This document shows, in pieces, positions 31,820 to 41,871 of a stretch of DNA of 56,709 nucleotides (position 1 is its first letter; every line of letters starts with the position of its first letter). This stretch comes from a virus. Location: positions 1-56,709 of the IMG/VR virus record IMGVR_UViG_3300031974_002957. One strand, given 5' to 3'. A program made the position numbers and the translations under genes. The notes beneath the pieces are model-generated. The model did not search any database. It saw only the letters and a program-made list of their open reading frames with translations, and had not been told where the DNA came from.

Positions 31820-33421
31820 GTGGCCCTATTATTAAGAAAACTTGGTAGAGTTGAATTAGCTAGATCTTTTTTTAGAGATATAGTTAACGAAAACGACTAT
31901 TACTATTTTGTAGTTGGTAAAACTACAGCGTGGGAGGACGAGGAGGCTCCTCCTTCTCCCACTGACTCTGATTACTATATCAACGAGTTTAGACGCGAAG
32001 CCATGTTTTTACAAAGGGTCAACGATGGCGATGTTTGCCTATTGGCAAGAAGAATAGATTGGACTAGCGGGACAGTGTATGATTCATATGATCATCACTA
32101 TTCCGCTACTTCAACTGCTTACTCAGGAGCTCAAACTCTTGATCAAGCAAATTTTTATGTAATGACAGATGAGTACAAAGTTTATAAGTGTTTAGACAAT
32201 AATTATAATTCTCAAAGCACATTTAAACCCACAAGTACTAGTACATCTGCATTTGAATTATCAGACGGATATATTTGGAAGTTCATGTTTGAAATTTCTG
32301 CCGCTGATAGAACTAAGTTTTTAGATCCAACACATATTCCAGTTAGAAAAATTTCTGGCAATCCAACCTTTGATGTAAATGGTGAGATTGATACTATTAC
32401 AGTAACAAACGGCGGAAGTGGTTATACCTCAGAGCCCACAGTGATTATATCCGGAGACGGCACTGGTGCTGTTGCTACAGCTACCTTTTCTGCAGGTGCC
32501 GTCACCGGTGTTACTATTGACAGCCCAGGAGAAGGATACTCCTTTGCCTTTGTTTCCTTTGCAGGAGGCGGTGGTTCTGGAGCAGTAGCAGAAGTTACTT
32601 TAGGAGACGACGATCCTTCACCAGTACTTCAAGCATCTGTAGAAGCAGCCGCAGTTATGGGCACCATTGATAAAATTAAAATTTTAAATACTGGTGTTGA
32701 CTATAGCACAGGAGATGCTTATGTAAGCATTGAAGGAGATGGTTCAGGCGCTGAGGCGACTTTAACTATTTCAGAACAAACAGGTGCCATAGTAGGCATT
32801 ACTGTTACAAATGCTGGTAGTGGATACAGTTATGCTACTGTAACTGTTGAAAACGGCCCTGTTGGTATTGGTGTTGGTGCTTCTGCTGAGGCAGTAATAT
32901 CTCCTCAAGGAGGACATGGATCTAACGCAATAAGAGAATTATTTGCAACCACTGTTGGTGTAAATATATCATTCTCTGATAATTCAAATGCAGATTTAAT
33001 ATTAGGTAATGATTTTAGACAGGTTGGTGTAGTTAAAAACATCTACAATTATGCTGGATCAGCTTATTACACTAATCTTACAGCAACATCTTGTTTTGTT
33101 GCTAACGTAAGCGATAAAATTCCTTACAACATAGATGATGTAATTACTAACGCTGATGGTGGTAAGTTTAGAGTATCACAGATTGTAGACAACTCAGACG
33201 GTACTACTTTTGATATATATCTGGTAGCGGATATACCTATTATAACTTCTAGTAGCGTATTAGAAAATACTACTACAGGAGTTAGCTCTTTAAGTATAAA
33301 TAGTGTAACAAATCCGGAAGTTAAAATGTCTACAGGGGAGGTAACGTATATTGAAAACAGATCTCCTATTACAAGATCTTCCGACCAAGTAGAAAACATT
33401 AGTTTAGTTATAGATTTTTAG
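31820..33421 (+). CDS. 8: Baseplate wedge protein gp8
   Basis: A 533-residue protein related to T4 gp8 (334 aa) in its N-terminal half: VELARSFFRDIVNENDYYYF, YYINEFRREAMFLQRV, NFYVMTDEYKVYKCLDNNYN and DGYIWKFMFEISAADRTKF. An insertion of Gly-Tyr beta modules (TNGGSGYTSEPTVIISGDG and two more) makes it longer than gp8. gp8 joins gp7 and gp10 in the wedge. The start is GTG at 31820, preceded by AAGAG; no ATG is suitable. Confidence 0.88.
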   Translation: MALLLRKLGRVELARSFFRDIVNENDYYYFVVGKTTAWEDEEAPPSPTDSDYYINEFRREAMFLQRVNDGDVCLLARRIDWTSGTVYDSYDHHYSATSTAYSGAQTLDQANFYVMTDEYKVYKCLDNNYNSQSTFKPTSTSTSAFELSDGYIWKFMFEISAADRTKFLDPTHIPVRKISGNPTFDVNGEIDTITVTNGGSGYTSEPTVIISGDGTGAVATATFSAGAVTGVTIDSPGEGYSFAFVSFAGGGGSGAVAEVTLGDDDPSPVLQASVEAAAVMGTIDKIKILNTGVDYSTGDAYVSIEGDGSGAEATLTISEQTGAIVGITVTNAGSGYSYATVTVENGPVGIGVGASAEAVISPQGGHGSNAIRELFATTVGVNISFSDNSNADLILGNDFRQVGVVKNIYNYAGSAYYTNLTATSCFVANVSDKIPYNIDDVITNADGGKFRVSQIVDNSDGTTFDIYLVADIPIITSSSVLENTTTGVSSLSINSVTNPEVKMSTGEVTYIENRSPITRSSDQVENISLVIDF

Positions 33422-33431
33422 GACATAATAA

Positions 33432-36400
33432 ATGGCAATTAATTTAAACGCAGCACCATATTTTGATGATTTTGATCCCTCTAAAGGCTTTCAAAGAATT
33501 TTGTTTAAGCCAGGCGTTGCTGTACAAGCAAGAGAACTAACACAGCTTCAAACACTATTACAAGACAATATTAAATCTCTTGGTAACTGGGCAATTACTG
33601 AAGGTACTGTAATTACTGGTTGTGCTGAATCTATTACTGATATTTCTTATATTAAAGTAAATGACACAGATTTTAATGGGGCTGCTATTGAAAATAACAC
33701 TCTTATAAACGTTGTAGGATCCAAAATTTACGGAGAAACGTCTCAAGTTTCTGCTGTTATTCGTTATGTTGCCGAAGGAAGTGAAACAAATGCACCAGAT
33801 CTAAAACTTCTTTATATTGAATATACTGGCGGACAAGGCACGGCAAAAGAGTTTTTGCCTAACGAAAAATTAACAGTATTCGAAGGCAACGGAGCCGGTA
33901 GAACATTTGTAACTAACAATACTACTAGTGGAACTGCAAGAGAAAAATGGTACGGCAAAACTAAGAGACTTTCAATTACAGAAGGTATTGTTTACTTAGC
34001 TGGAAAGTTTGTGTTAGTAGACCCACAAACAATTTTTATTGATACCTTAGATACTTACTCTGGCTATTACAGTGTTGGTTGGTTGTTATCTGAAACCATT
34101 ATTAAATCTGGTACTGATCAAACACTATTAGATCCAGCCGAGGGTTCTTATAACCATAACGCACCCGGTGCAGATAGATTAAAATATAATGTAAAATTAA
34201 CATCACTTAAACTACAAGAATATGGTGTTGAATTAGGTACAGAAATTCCAGACGATTTTTATCATTGGATTGATTTTAAATACGGAACAATTTTAAAAGT
34301 AGACACAAAAACAGATCCATTTGCTGCTTTAGGTAAAGAAATTGCTAAAAGATTTTATGACAACTCCGGAGATTACACCGTTAGAGGACATAAAATTGAT
34401 GTTATTGAACATTTAAAAGACGGAAATGGAAACGGGGGGTGGTTATCTCTTGCCGATGGTGGAAGTAGCTCAAAGTTAGCAGTTACTGTTGCACCTGGTA
34501 AATCAGTAGTAAACGGGTTCCCTAGAGAAACATATGAAACAGTAAGACTTGAAATTGATAAGTCAACCGACTTTGTTACTAAAGAAGGCATTCCAATTGG
34601 TACTGCTTATGGTAACTATGTAAACATTGACGAGGTAGTTGGTGTATTTGATGTAGACGGCGGTGGTGTAGTAGATCTTTATGACACAGCACAAAACAAA
34701 GTAACTGCTGGATCTGGTTCTGGAACAGGAACACCCACTGGAACAAAAGTGGGAACAGCAAGAGTTAGACATCTTACACATTCAAGCGGAACTGCTGGAA
34801 CAGCTGGCGGTACATACAGACTTTACCTCTATGACGTAAAAATGGTGTCTGGAGAATTTAGTGCTGTAAGATCTATTTACTACAATTACTCTGGTACAGA
34901 AGCATTTGGAGATATTGTCTTAGAAACTTCTGGGCTTGCAGAAATAAAAGAAACATCATTTAATAAGTTCTTATGGAGACTACCTAAGAAAAATATTAAA
35001 ACTCTTCGAGCCGACGCCGGAGGAACAGCATACGATTATAATTTCCAATACACTAAAGAGTTTGACATCTCAGTAGGACTATCTGGGCAATTTACACTTA
35101 CATTGGCAGGGGACGAAACTTTCCCATATACAAGTTTTACACAAACAATTATTGAAAATAACTTCTCAATGATTTTAAAAGGAGGTGTAACACTAGCTCC
35201 TTCAGGCCTTAAAAATAACGGCGATTGGATTGATTTGACAGGGGCAACATTTACTCTTAACGGCCCACAATCTTTAACTATCAATTTAAATGACACATTT
35301 AGTTTAGCAACAAATGCAAGAATTTATGTTAACGTACAAAGAGCAGATACTGCAACTACTTCAAAGTCTATTGTTGAAGACAGATACGTTAAAATTGACA
35401 CCTCAACACACGTTAACGGAACTAGCGGAACATACTTACTTGGTGTGTCTGATGGTTTCCGTGTAAAACAGATTACAGCAACATCAAATGCAGACTACGA
35501 AACAGGTGCAATTGATGTAACAAACCAATTTATTTTTGATAATGGACAAAGCGACAACTATTACGGACATTGTAAAATTACTAGAAAGCAGGGAGCAACA
35601 GTAAATCTGTCTACTCTGCAATACATCCTTGTTAAGTTTGATTACTTTACACATACTAATAACGGTGCTTCTTTCTTCTGCGTAGATTCATATCCTGTAG
35701 ACGACACAGGTGTTTCAGGTATTAAGACAGAAGAAATTCCTTTGTATCGTTCACAGAAGTATGGAGACTTTAATTTAAGAGATTGTGTTGACTTTAGACC
35801 TAGAATGGCAGACACAACATCTCCATCTGCAACAGTAGCAGGCGCACCTGAAAATCCATCACAAGTACAACTAGTTGACAGGCCTGCAGATGGATTAACT
35901 AACCCTGTACCTGTAGAACAGTTTTCAACAGACTTACAGTATTACAGAGGACGCGGTGCCAGAGTAATTTTAGATAGTGAAGGTAAATTTAGAGTACTTG
36001 AGTCAGATTACAAAGACGTTCCTAATCTTCCTCCAATGGTAGAAGACGCAATGGAGCTAGCTGCGTTTATTATTCCTCCATACCCAAGTTTATCAGCAGC
36101 CGCTGCAAAAAATATTAATAGACAAGACTATCGAATTAATATTAAACATAACGACAACAGACGTTATACAATGCGCGATATTGGTCAACTTGATCAAAGA
36201 ATTACTAGAATGGAATACTACACAGCGTTAAGTTTATTAGAAAAGAACGCTGCGGAATTGACAATTCGAGATGCTAATAATAACGACAGATTTAAAAACG
36301 GTATTCTTGTAGATAATTTTACAGGACACAATATTTCAGCAGTTAGTGATGACGATTTCCACGCTGCGATTGATCCTAAAAGACAAGAAATGAGACCGTT

Positions 36401-39400
36401 CTTCAACCAAGAACAAATTCCTTTGTTTGCAAGTGTAACAGGAACAACTGCACAGATTAGAAGAGACGATAGGTTCCCTCAATACAAAGACGGTCTTGCA
36501 ATGTTGCCTTATCAGTCAGCACCGTTAACAGGACAAAAACAAGCAAGTAATTATATTAACCTAGTAACAGAACTTTTATTTAATTACAATGGAGACATGA
36601 CTCTAGATCCTGAGTTTGATACTTTTGTAGATACAACAACTCTTCCAGCTGTTACTGCAAACTTTAATGGTTTGTATGACAACATGGTACAAATGGCAGA
36701 TGCATTTGGTACACAATGGGGTGGCTGGGAAGATTTTGGAGCAGCGTCTGTTTCTTCTAGCAGTGTTACAACTGACAGAGCAGTTGCACCTGGTACTGGC
36801 GACGGTACTGGTGATACCTATACAACCACTACAACTTCTCAAACACAAAGACAGGTCGGAACTTCATTAACTGTTGGAGATGGTGGTTTAGAGACACAAA
36901 ATTTAGGGGACAGAGTAATCAATACAAGTGTTGTTCCTTTTATGAGATCAACAGTTATAAATTTCAGAGCAACTCGTTTAAAACCAAACACACGGGTTTA
37001 TCCATTTTTTGACGGCATTGCTGTATCAGATAATTGCCGCCCAAGCTGGGCAGGGGAGTCAGGCTATGGCGATCCTTTACTTACAGACGCATCTGGTAAT
37101 ATTAATGGTACTTTTTTAGTACCAGCAGGAATATTTAGAACCGGTAATAGAAATTTTGTATTGGTAGACGATGCACAGAATAGAGAATTGTTTATTACAA
37201 CGAGTACAAGTGCTCAATTTTACTCATCTGGACTTGCACAACAAAAACAAGGAACTATTGTATCGTTAAGAACAGCAACAGTTAACGCTGTTCAAACAAC
37301 TCGGGATCGTACAGTAACAGATACCACTTTAAGTTTTGTTCCTGGAGGCGGAACACCATTACCTCCTCCTACAGAAACAATTATTCCTAATCCTATTCCT
37401 GTACCAGGGCCTGTTGTTATTGTTCCTGGTCCTACAGTTTTAGTACCAGATCCAACGATTATTTTGGTGACACCTCCTCCAACAGCGGAGCCTACACCAG
37501 TACCAGTTACACCTCCTCCGGAAATTACGCCTGAGCCAGTTACGCCTGAGCCAGTTACACCTACTCCGGAAGTACCAACGCCGTTTCCGCCAACTCCAAC
37601 GCCGATAACGCCTACGCCTACGGATACACCTCAGCCACCACCAACAGTTATACCGCCTCCTCCTGCAACGACAGATTGGCAATCTCTTATTGACGAGGCG
37701 CTCGCGACTATAGACTTTGAAATGGGCGGCTTCTTGGGCATGGGTATGGATCCATTGGCTCAAACATTTATGGTTCGGGGACACCCTGGAGGGTGTTTTG
37801 TAGATTCAGTTGATCTCTTCTTTGCTACTAGATCAACAAATTTAGGTGTTAAGGTTCAACTTAGAGAAGTAATTAATGGTCTTCCAGGACCAAGAGTGTT
37901 ACCTTTTGGAGAATCTCATTTAGAGGGTCAACAGATTCATATTACTGGACAAAATCCATCAACAGGTGCAGCAGAATTTGTTGGAACAAGATTCCAATTC
38001 CCAGCTCCTGTTTACCTACAAAACGATACAGAGTATTGTTTTGTTCCAATTCCAGATAATGATAACGATCAATTCCACGTTTGGACTGCAACTCTTGGAG
38101 AGAACCATTACGGTACTAGTGAAAGAATTGACAAGCAGCCACATGGAGGTATGCTGTTCTCATCCGCAAATAACAGAACTTGGACTCCAAGACAGGGTGA
38201 GGATATGATGTTCCAAATCAATAAATGTATTTTCCAAACAGGAAGCAAAACATTACGAATGGTTAATAAGCCATATGATTGGATGTCATTTGAAGATTGG
38301 TCCTTTGATGCAGAGCAGTTTAACGCAGGAACAATAGTGCATGCTTTTGATGTTACTATTGATGATCCGGGTGCTGGTTATACATCTGCACCAACAGTTA
38401 CAATCACAGGTGGTAATGGCACCGATGCTACTGCTACAGCAACAGTAAACACTGGTACCGGAGAGCTAACAGGTATTACAATTACAAATCCTGGATCTGG
38501 GTTTACAACTGCCCCTACAGTTTCTATTACTGGAGGAGGGGCAACTACAGATGCTACAGTATCATTAGATCTAAAAACAGGCTCGGTAAGAGAGTGGAAT
38601 AGTTTGTATAATTATGCAACAGTAGAACAACGATTTGGTAATTTCCAGTTTAATATTGGAGATAAGATTGGTTCTACAGCTGGTTACGCAACATTATCCG
38701 CCTTAACAGATAAAGTAGTAGATGCTTTTGTAATTACAAACGGCGTACTGCAAACAAATAACACGACTGTTAGATCATCAATTGCTTGGACACAAACGGG
38801 CGCAACAGCTGCAGGAAGCGATTTTGAAGCTTCGGATATCGGTATTACAACTGAGCTAGATAATCAGAAAACAATTTACAGTAGAAGTACTGAGATTGGA
38901 ACTTATAGTTCAAACAAAACATTTACTATGGACGTTATTTTAAGTTCAAGCTCTTCCAACTTATCTCCAATGATTGATATTGCAGCAGTAACAGCATTGT
39001 GTTTTAAAAATGACATAAACAATACAACAACTGGAGAAGACGGAAGACGAGGCGGAAGCGCAGGATCTAGATATATTTCAAGACGCGTAACATTAGATGA
39101 AGGACAGGATGCAGAAGATATGCAAGTGTTCTTAGCAAACAAAACACCAGAAGGTGCTAATGTTTATGCGTACTTTAAAGGATTAAATGCAAACGATCCT
39201 GGTGTATTGACTGAGGATGCTTATTGGATTCCAATGCAACTCGAAGCAAAACCAGAAGACACAACCGATGGATTTATTGAATATGTGTACAGCCTTCCTG
39301 AAAAAGGAACTAACGACGCTGGTGTTGATCCTACTACTGGTGTATTTGAATACGATGTTCATGTAATTAGTGATATTACAGTTACAAACGGCGGAAGTGG

Positions 39401-39716
39401 TTATACTTCACAGCCTACAGTAACAATTACTCACTCAGGAGACGGATACGGTGCAACAGCAACTGCTGATGTTAACACTGGTACAGGACAAATTACAGCA
39501 ATTAATATTGAAGATCCAGGTAGAGATTATAAAGGTGGTACTGTTACAGTAACCATTACTGGAGGCGGTGGCTCAAGTGCTACTGCAACTGCAACACAAA
39601 GCATAACCAATTATAAAACATACAAGCAATTTGCTATTAAGGTTGTGCCAACAGCGACTAATACGGCGCAAGTGCCTAAGATTAAAGACTTACGAGCCAT
39701 AGCGTTGCAGGTATAA
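33432..39716 (+). CDS. Giant DUF4815-type tail/baseplate protein
   Basis: A 2094-residue protein. The N-terminal NAAPYFDDFDPSKGFQRILF and QARELTQLQTLLQDNIKSLG are the DUF4815 family opening seen in large structural proteins of marine T4-like phages. A long beta-rich body follows. A proline-rich linker (nucleotides about 37360-37675) contains PEPVTPEPVTPTPE-type repeats. Near the C-terminus lie several Gly-Tyr modules (GAGYTSAPTVTITGGN, GSGYTSQPTVTITHSGD). It sits where T4 has gp9/gp10, so it probably forms the outer baseplate or a fibre connector. No catalytic motif is visible. Confidence 0.8.
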   Translation: MAINLNAAPYFDDFDPSKGFQRILFKPGVAVQARELTQLQTLLQDNIKSLGNWAITEGTVITGCAESITDISYIKVNDTDFNGAAIENNTLINVVGSKIYGETSQVSAVIRYVAEGSETNAPDLKLLYIEYTGGQGTAKEFLPNEKLTVFEGNGAGRTFVTNNTTSGTAREKWYGKTKRLSITEGIVYLAGKFVLVDPQTIFIDTLDTYSGYYSVGWLLSETIIKSGTDQTLLDPAEGSYNHNAPGADRLKYNVKLTSLKLQEYGVELGTEIPDDFYHWIDFKYGTILKVDTKTDPFAALGKEIAKRFYDNSGDYTVRGHKIDVIEHLKDGNGNGGWLSLADGGSSSKLAVTVAPGKSVVNGFPRETYETVRLEIDKSTDFVTKEGIPIGTAYGNYVNIDEVVGVFDVDGGGVVDLYDTAQNKVTAGSGSGTGTPTGTKVGTARVRHLTHSSGTAGTAGGTYRLYLYDVKMVSGEFSAVRSIYYNYSGTEAFGDIVLETSGLAEIKETSFNKFLWRLPKKNIKTLRADAGGTAYDYNFQYTKEFDISVGLSGQFTLTLAGDETFPYTSFTQTIIENNFSMILKGGVTLAPSGLKNNGDWIDLTGATFTLNGPQSLTINLNDTFSLATNARIYVNVQRADTATTSKSIVEDRYVKIDTSTHVNGTSGTYLLGVSDGFRVKQITATSNADYETGAIDVTNQFIFDNGQSDNYYGHCKITRKQGATVNLSTLQYILVKFDYFTHTNNGASFFCVDSYPVDDTGVSGIKTEEIPLYRSQKYGDFNLRDCVDFRPRMADTTSPSATVAGAPENPSQVQLVDRPADGLTNPVPVEQFSTDLQYYRGRGARVILDSEGKFRVLESDYKDVPNLPPMVEDAMELAAFIIPPYPSLSAAAAKNINRQDYRINIKHNDNRRYTMRDIGQLDQRITRMEYYTALSLLEKNAAELTIRDANNNDRFKNGILVDNFTGHNISAVSDDDFHAAIDPKRQEMRPFFNQEQIPLFASVTGTTAQIRRDDRFPQYKDGLAMLPYQSAPLTGQKQASNYINLVTELLFNYNGDMTLDPEFDTFVDTTTLPAVTANFNGLYDNMVQMADAFGTQWGGWEDFGAASVSSSSVTTDRAVAPGTGDGTGDTYTTTTTSQTQRQVGTSLTVGDGGLETQNLGDRVINTSVVPFMRSTVINFRATRLKPNTRVYPFFDGIAVSDNCRPSWAGESGYGDPLLTDASGNINGTFLVPAGIFRTGNRNFVLVDDAQNRELFITTSTSAQFYSSGLAQQKQGTIVSLRTATVNAVQTTRDRTVTDTTLSFVPGGGTPLPPPTETIIPNPIPVPGPVVIVPGPTVLVPDPTIILVTPPPTAEPTPVPVTPPPEITPEPVTPEPVTPTPEVPTPFPPTPTPITPTPTDTPQPPPTVIPPPPATTDWQSLIDEALATIDFEMGGFLGMGMDPLAQTFMVRGHPGGCFVDSVDLFFATRSTNLGVKVQLREVINGLPGPRVLPFGESHLEGQQIHITGQNPSTGAAEFVGTRFQFPAPVYLQNDTEYCFVPIPDNDNDQFHVWTATLGENHYGTSERIDKQPHGGMLFSSANNRTWTPRQGEDMMFQINKCIFQTGSKTLRMVNKPYDWMSFEDWSFDAEQFNAGTIVHAFDVTIDDPGAGYTSAPTVTITGGNGTDATATATVNTGTGELTGITITNPGSGFTTAPTVSITGGGATTDATVSLDLKTGSVREWNSLYNYATVEQRFGNFQFNIGDKIGSTAGYATLSALTDKVVDAFVITNGVLQTNNTTVRSSIAWTQTGATAAGSDFEASDIGITTELDNQKTIYSRSTEIGTYSSNKTFTMDVILSSSSSNLSPMIDIAAVTALCFKNDINNTTTGEDGRRGGSAGSRYISRRVTLDEGQDAEDMQVFLANKTPEGANVYAYFKGLNANDPGVLTEDAYWIPMQLEAKPEDTTDGFIEYVYSLPEKGTNDAGVDPTTGVFEYDVHVISDITVTNGGSGYTSQPTVTITHSGDGYGATATADVNTGTGQITAINIEDPGRDYKGGTVTVTITGGGGSSATATATQSITNYKTYKQFAIKVVPTATNTAQVPKIKDLRAIALQV

Positions 39717-39720
39717 GATT

Positions 39721-39957
39721 ATGAAAGATATAAATACAATAGCATTAGAGGGAAGAACAGACTATGTCAGGGACATCTCTTCTAAAGCACTTTTGTCTTG
39801 TGATAAAAGAGGTTTGCAAGACTATAAATTGAGAAAGAAAAACAGTGAAAATCAACGTGCTAAGTTAGAACAGTGCGTAGATGATATAAATAGTCTCAGA
39901 CTTGAGATGAATGAAATCAAGAGTATGTTAAAAACAATAACTTCTAAATTTAACTAA
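39721..39957 (+). CDS. Small coiled-coil protein, 78 aa
   Basis: It starts 4 nt after the giant gene. The N-terminal part is polar (GRTDYVRDISSKALLSCDKR) and the C-terminal part is a predicted coiled coil (LEQCVDDINSLRLEMNEIK). It may be a fibre-assembly factor or trimerisation partner; the function is unknown. Two TATAAATA boxes lie inside this gene (39729 and 39885). Confidence 0.65.
   Translation: MKDINTIALEGRTDYVRDISSKALLSCDKRGLQDYKLRKKNSENQRAKLEQCVDDINSLRLEMNEIKSMLKTITSKFN
39885..39892 (+). promoter_or_regulatory. Possible internal late promoter TATAAATA
   Basis: An exact TATAAATA inside the coiled-coil gene, 77 nt before the ATG of the next gene. It may start a fibre-operon transcript. 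Another exact copy at 39729-39736 is less well placed. Confidence 0.4.
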
Positions 39958-39969
39958 AAAGGTAAAGAA

Positions 39970-40470
39970 ATGGCAACACTTACATTAAGAACAGTTAAAG
40001 GTAGCCCTTTAACGAATACTGAAGTGGATAACAACTTTACCAACCTAAATACTGATAAGTACGAGAGCGGTGATAATATGGCTCCAACTGACTTAGATGT
40101 CGGTGGAGATTTAACAGTAACAGGTTCCTCAGCGTTTAGCGTTGGTGGATCTATTACAGCAGCAGGAACAGTACAGGGAGATGCAACTGCAATTACATCT
40201 ACCTATAACGTTGTAACTACTGCATCCGCGAACCAAGGTGTCGTACTTCCCACAGCAACAACCGGGTTGGTAGTCAAGATTGTTAACGACACATCGGTTA
40301 CTATCAAAGTATATCCCGGAACTTCGGATCAAATTGATTCTGGAGGAGCAAACGCAGCAAGAGCTTTAGGCCCAGGTATGACTATGGAACTCATTGCAGT
40401 TTCAGGTTCTAAATGGAATACAATGGCTGATGTTCTTGTATTTGATTCAACTGGCACACGCATTAACTAA
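39970..40470 (+). CDS. Tail-fibre-like protein, 166 aa
   Basis: The N-terminus MATLTLRTVKGSPLTNTEVD with NNFTNLNTDKY is a common opening of phage fibre proteins. It is followed by DLTVTGSSAFSVGGSITAAG repeats (shaft-like) and a small compact domain with VVLPTATTGLVVKIVND. The length is short for a full fibre. It may be a fibre-tip, connector or capping protein. AAAGG lies before the ATG. Confidence 0.75.
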   Translation: MATLTLRTVKGSPLTNTEVDNNFTNLNTDKYESGDNMAPTDLDVGGDLTVTGSSAFSVGGSITAAGTVQGDATAITSTYNVVTTASANQGVVLPTATTGLVVKIVNDTSVTIKVYPGTSDQIDSGGANAARALGPGMTMELIAVSGSKWNTMADVLVFDSTGTRIN

Positions 40471-40482
40471 GGAAGAGGATAA

Positions 40483-41802
40483 ATGAGACCACTAAGAGTA
40501 AAGGCATCGGGGACACCCATAACATCCTCAAACTTCCAAGGTTTGCAGGAAATGACAGACGGGGAGATTCAACAATATCTCTCTTATGTAATCACAAAAA
40601 AGTTTGCTTCTGATACAGACGGAACAGGTACAGCAGAGTTAAACGTAGATACCGCTAACGCTCTCAGCGGCACATCTATTGGTACTTTTACTGATACCAT
40701 CAGACAAGACAGCATTGGTGATCACCCAACTGCTGGTTCAACAAACAGCACGACATATTACTTTAAGCAAGTAACTTCAGCAGCTACAGAAAGCATTACC
40801 AACAGACCCGTAGGCTACGACGGCGGTATTAAAGAGTTTGATGACACTGCTTTAGATACAGATATTTTAGATAAAGTTATTGGTGACATGGTAGGTGAGA
40901 CTACCTATACTGCAGGACAATATGTACTAGCTGGCTCGGCTCCAGCTGGAGGCACTTGGACTTCTCGATACACGATTACTGATACTGCACAGGGCGGTAA
41001 CAGCACTACATACTTATGGCAAAAAACAACACCAACAAGCACAGGCGACTCTGATTTAGCATCAATGAAAGTTAGTTCTTCAAGCGCTACTATGATGACT
41101 GAAGCAGAAATTGAGCAACTTGTACCTAATTTTAGAAATAGAATTATTAATAACGGTGTTGGAACTTACGCAATACAAGCAGCTGCTCCTACTTCCGGTG
41201 GAACATGGACACAGATGGGTAATGACTTTACTGACACAAGACAGCAAGTCGCATCAGAAAACTATGTAGGCAACTATACTGGTTCTTATACTGGTCCTTA
41301 TGCTGGAACATATAGCGGATCTTATACAGGCAACTATGTTGGTGGGTATGTTGGTGATAAGACATATAGCGGCTCTTACAGTGGAACATATTCCGGTAAT
41401 TATACTGGTAACTATGTAGGTACATCTGCTTATTCAGGTGGATATGCAGGTACTTACTCAGCAGCTTATACTGGTAACTATGTTCTTTACTATGCTGGTT
41501 ATGCACATGCTACATACACAGGGTACTATACCGGCTACTATACTGGAACTTACACAGGTTATTATACAGGTGCCAAAACATATTCAGGTACATATACTGG
41601 AGATTACGCAGGAACTTATATTGGTAACTATGTAGGTACATCAGCTTATAGTGGAACATACACTGGTTATTATACTGGTTCTTATGTGGGTTATTACTCT
41701 GGTACATACGCAGGTACATACGCAGGTACATACGCAGGCGATACAATTCAAGCTACAAAGGATACCGTTTCTACTATTAGGCTTTGGCTAAGAACTGCAT
41801 AA
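40483..41802 (+). CDS. Fibre-like protein with 40 Tyr-x-Gly tetrads
   Basis: A 439-residue protein. The N-terminal 250 residues begin MRPLRVKASGTPITSSNFQ and contain LQEMTDGEIQQYLSY, a form seen in structural proteins of marine T4-like phages. Residues 260-419 (nucleotides 41260-41739) are almost only xYxG tetrads such as NYTG, SYTG and TYAG: 35 strict Tyr-x-Gly units in about 40 tetrads. A short DTVSTIRLWLRTA tail ends it. The repeat probably forms an elongated aromatic beta structure for adhesion. The glycosyltransferase island begins just downstream, so the Tyr/Thr/Ser repeat is a possible glycosylation target. Confidence 0.8.
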   Translation: MRPLRVKASGTPITSSNFQGLQEMTDGEIQQYLSYVITKKFASDTDGTGTAELNVDTANALSGTSIGTFTDTIRQDSIGDHPTAGSTNSTTYYFKQVTSAATESITNRPVGYDGGIKEFDDTALDTDILDKVIGDMVGETTYTAGQYVLAGSAPAGGTWTSRYTITDTAQGGNSTTYLWQKTTPTSTGDSDLASMKVSSSSATMMTEAEIEQLVPNFRNRIINNGVGTYAIQAAAPTSGGTWTQMGNDFTDTRQQVASENYVGNYTGSYTGPYAGTYSGSYTGNYVGGYVGDKTYSGSYSGTYSGNYTGNYVGTSAYSGGYAGTYSAAYTGNYVLYYAGYAHATYTGYYTGYYTGTYTGYYTGAKTYSGTYTGDYAGTYIGNYVGTSAYSGTYTGYYTGSYVGYYSGTYAGTYAGTYAGDTIQATKDTVSTIRLWLRTA

Positions 41803-41807
41803 TATAC

Positions 41808-41836
41808 TTGACAAACCATTATACATAATGTATAAT
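41808..41836 (+). promoter_or_regulatory. Sigma-70 promoter
   Basis: TTGACA (41808-41813), a 17-nt spacer and TATAAT (41831-41836). It drives the gene at 41872 and probably the glycosyltransferase and oxygenase behind it, independently of the late genes. Confidence 0.88.
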
Positions 41837-41871
41837 GTAAAATATTTTCTACATAATGGAGTGAATAAAGA

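Noticed and set aside
37440-37784. Minus-strand Arg/Trp-rich ORF
   Set aside because: It is the antisense shadow of the proline-rich linker.
41260-41739. Possible CRISPR or tandem satellite array
   Set aside because: The 12-nt units are in frame, diversified at third positions and encode Tyr-x-Gly tetrads inside a continuous gene; there are no unique spacers.
41228-41746. Minus-strand ORFs across the Tyr-x-Gly repeat
   Set aside because: They arise from the low-complexity antisense of the repeat and have no ribosome binding site or sensible composition.
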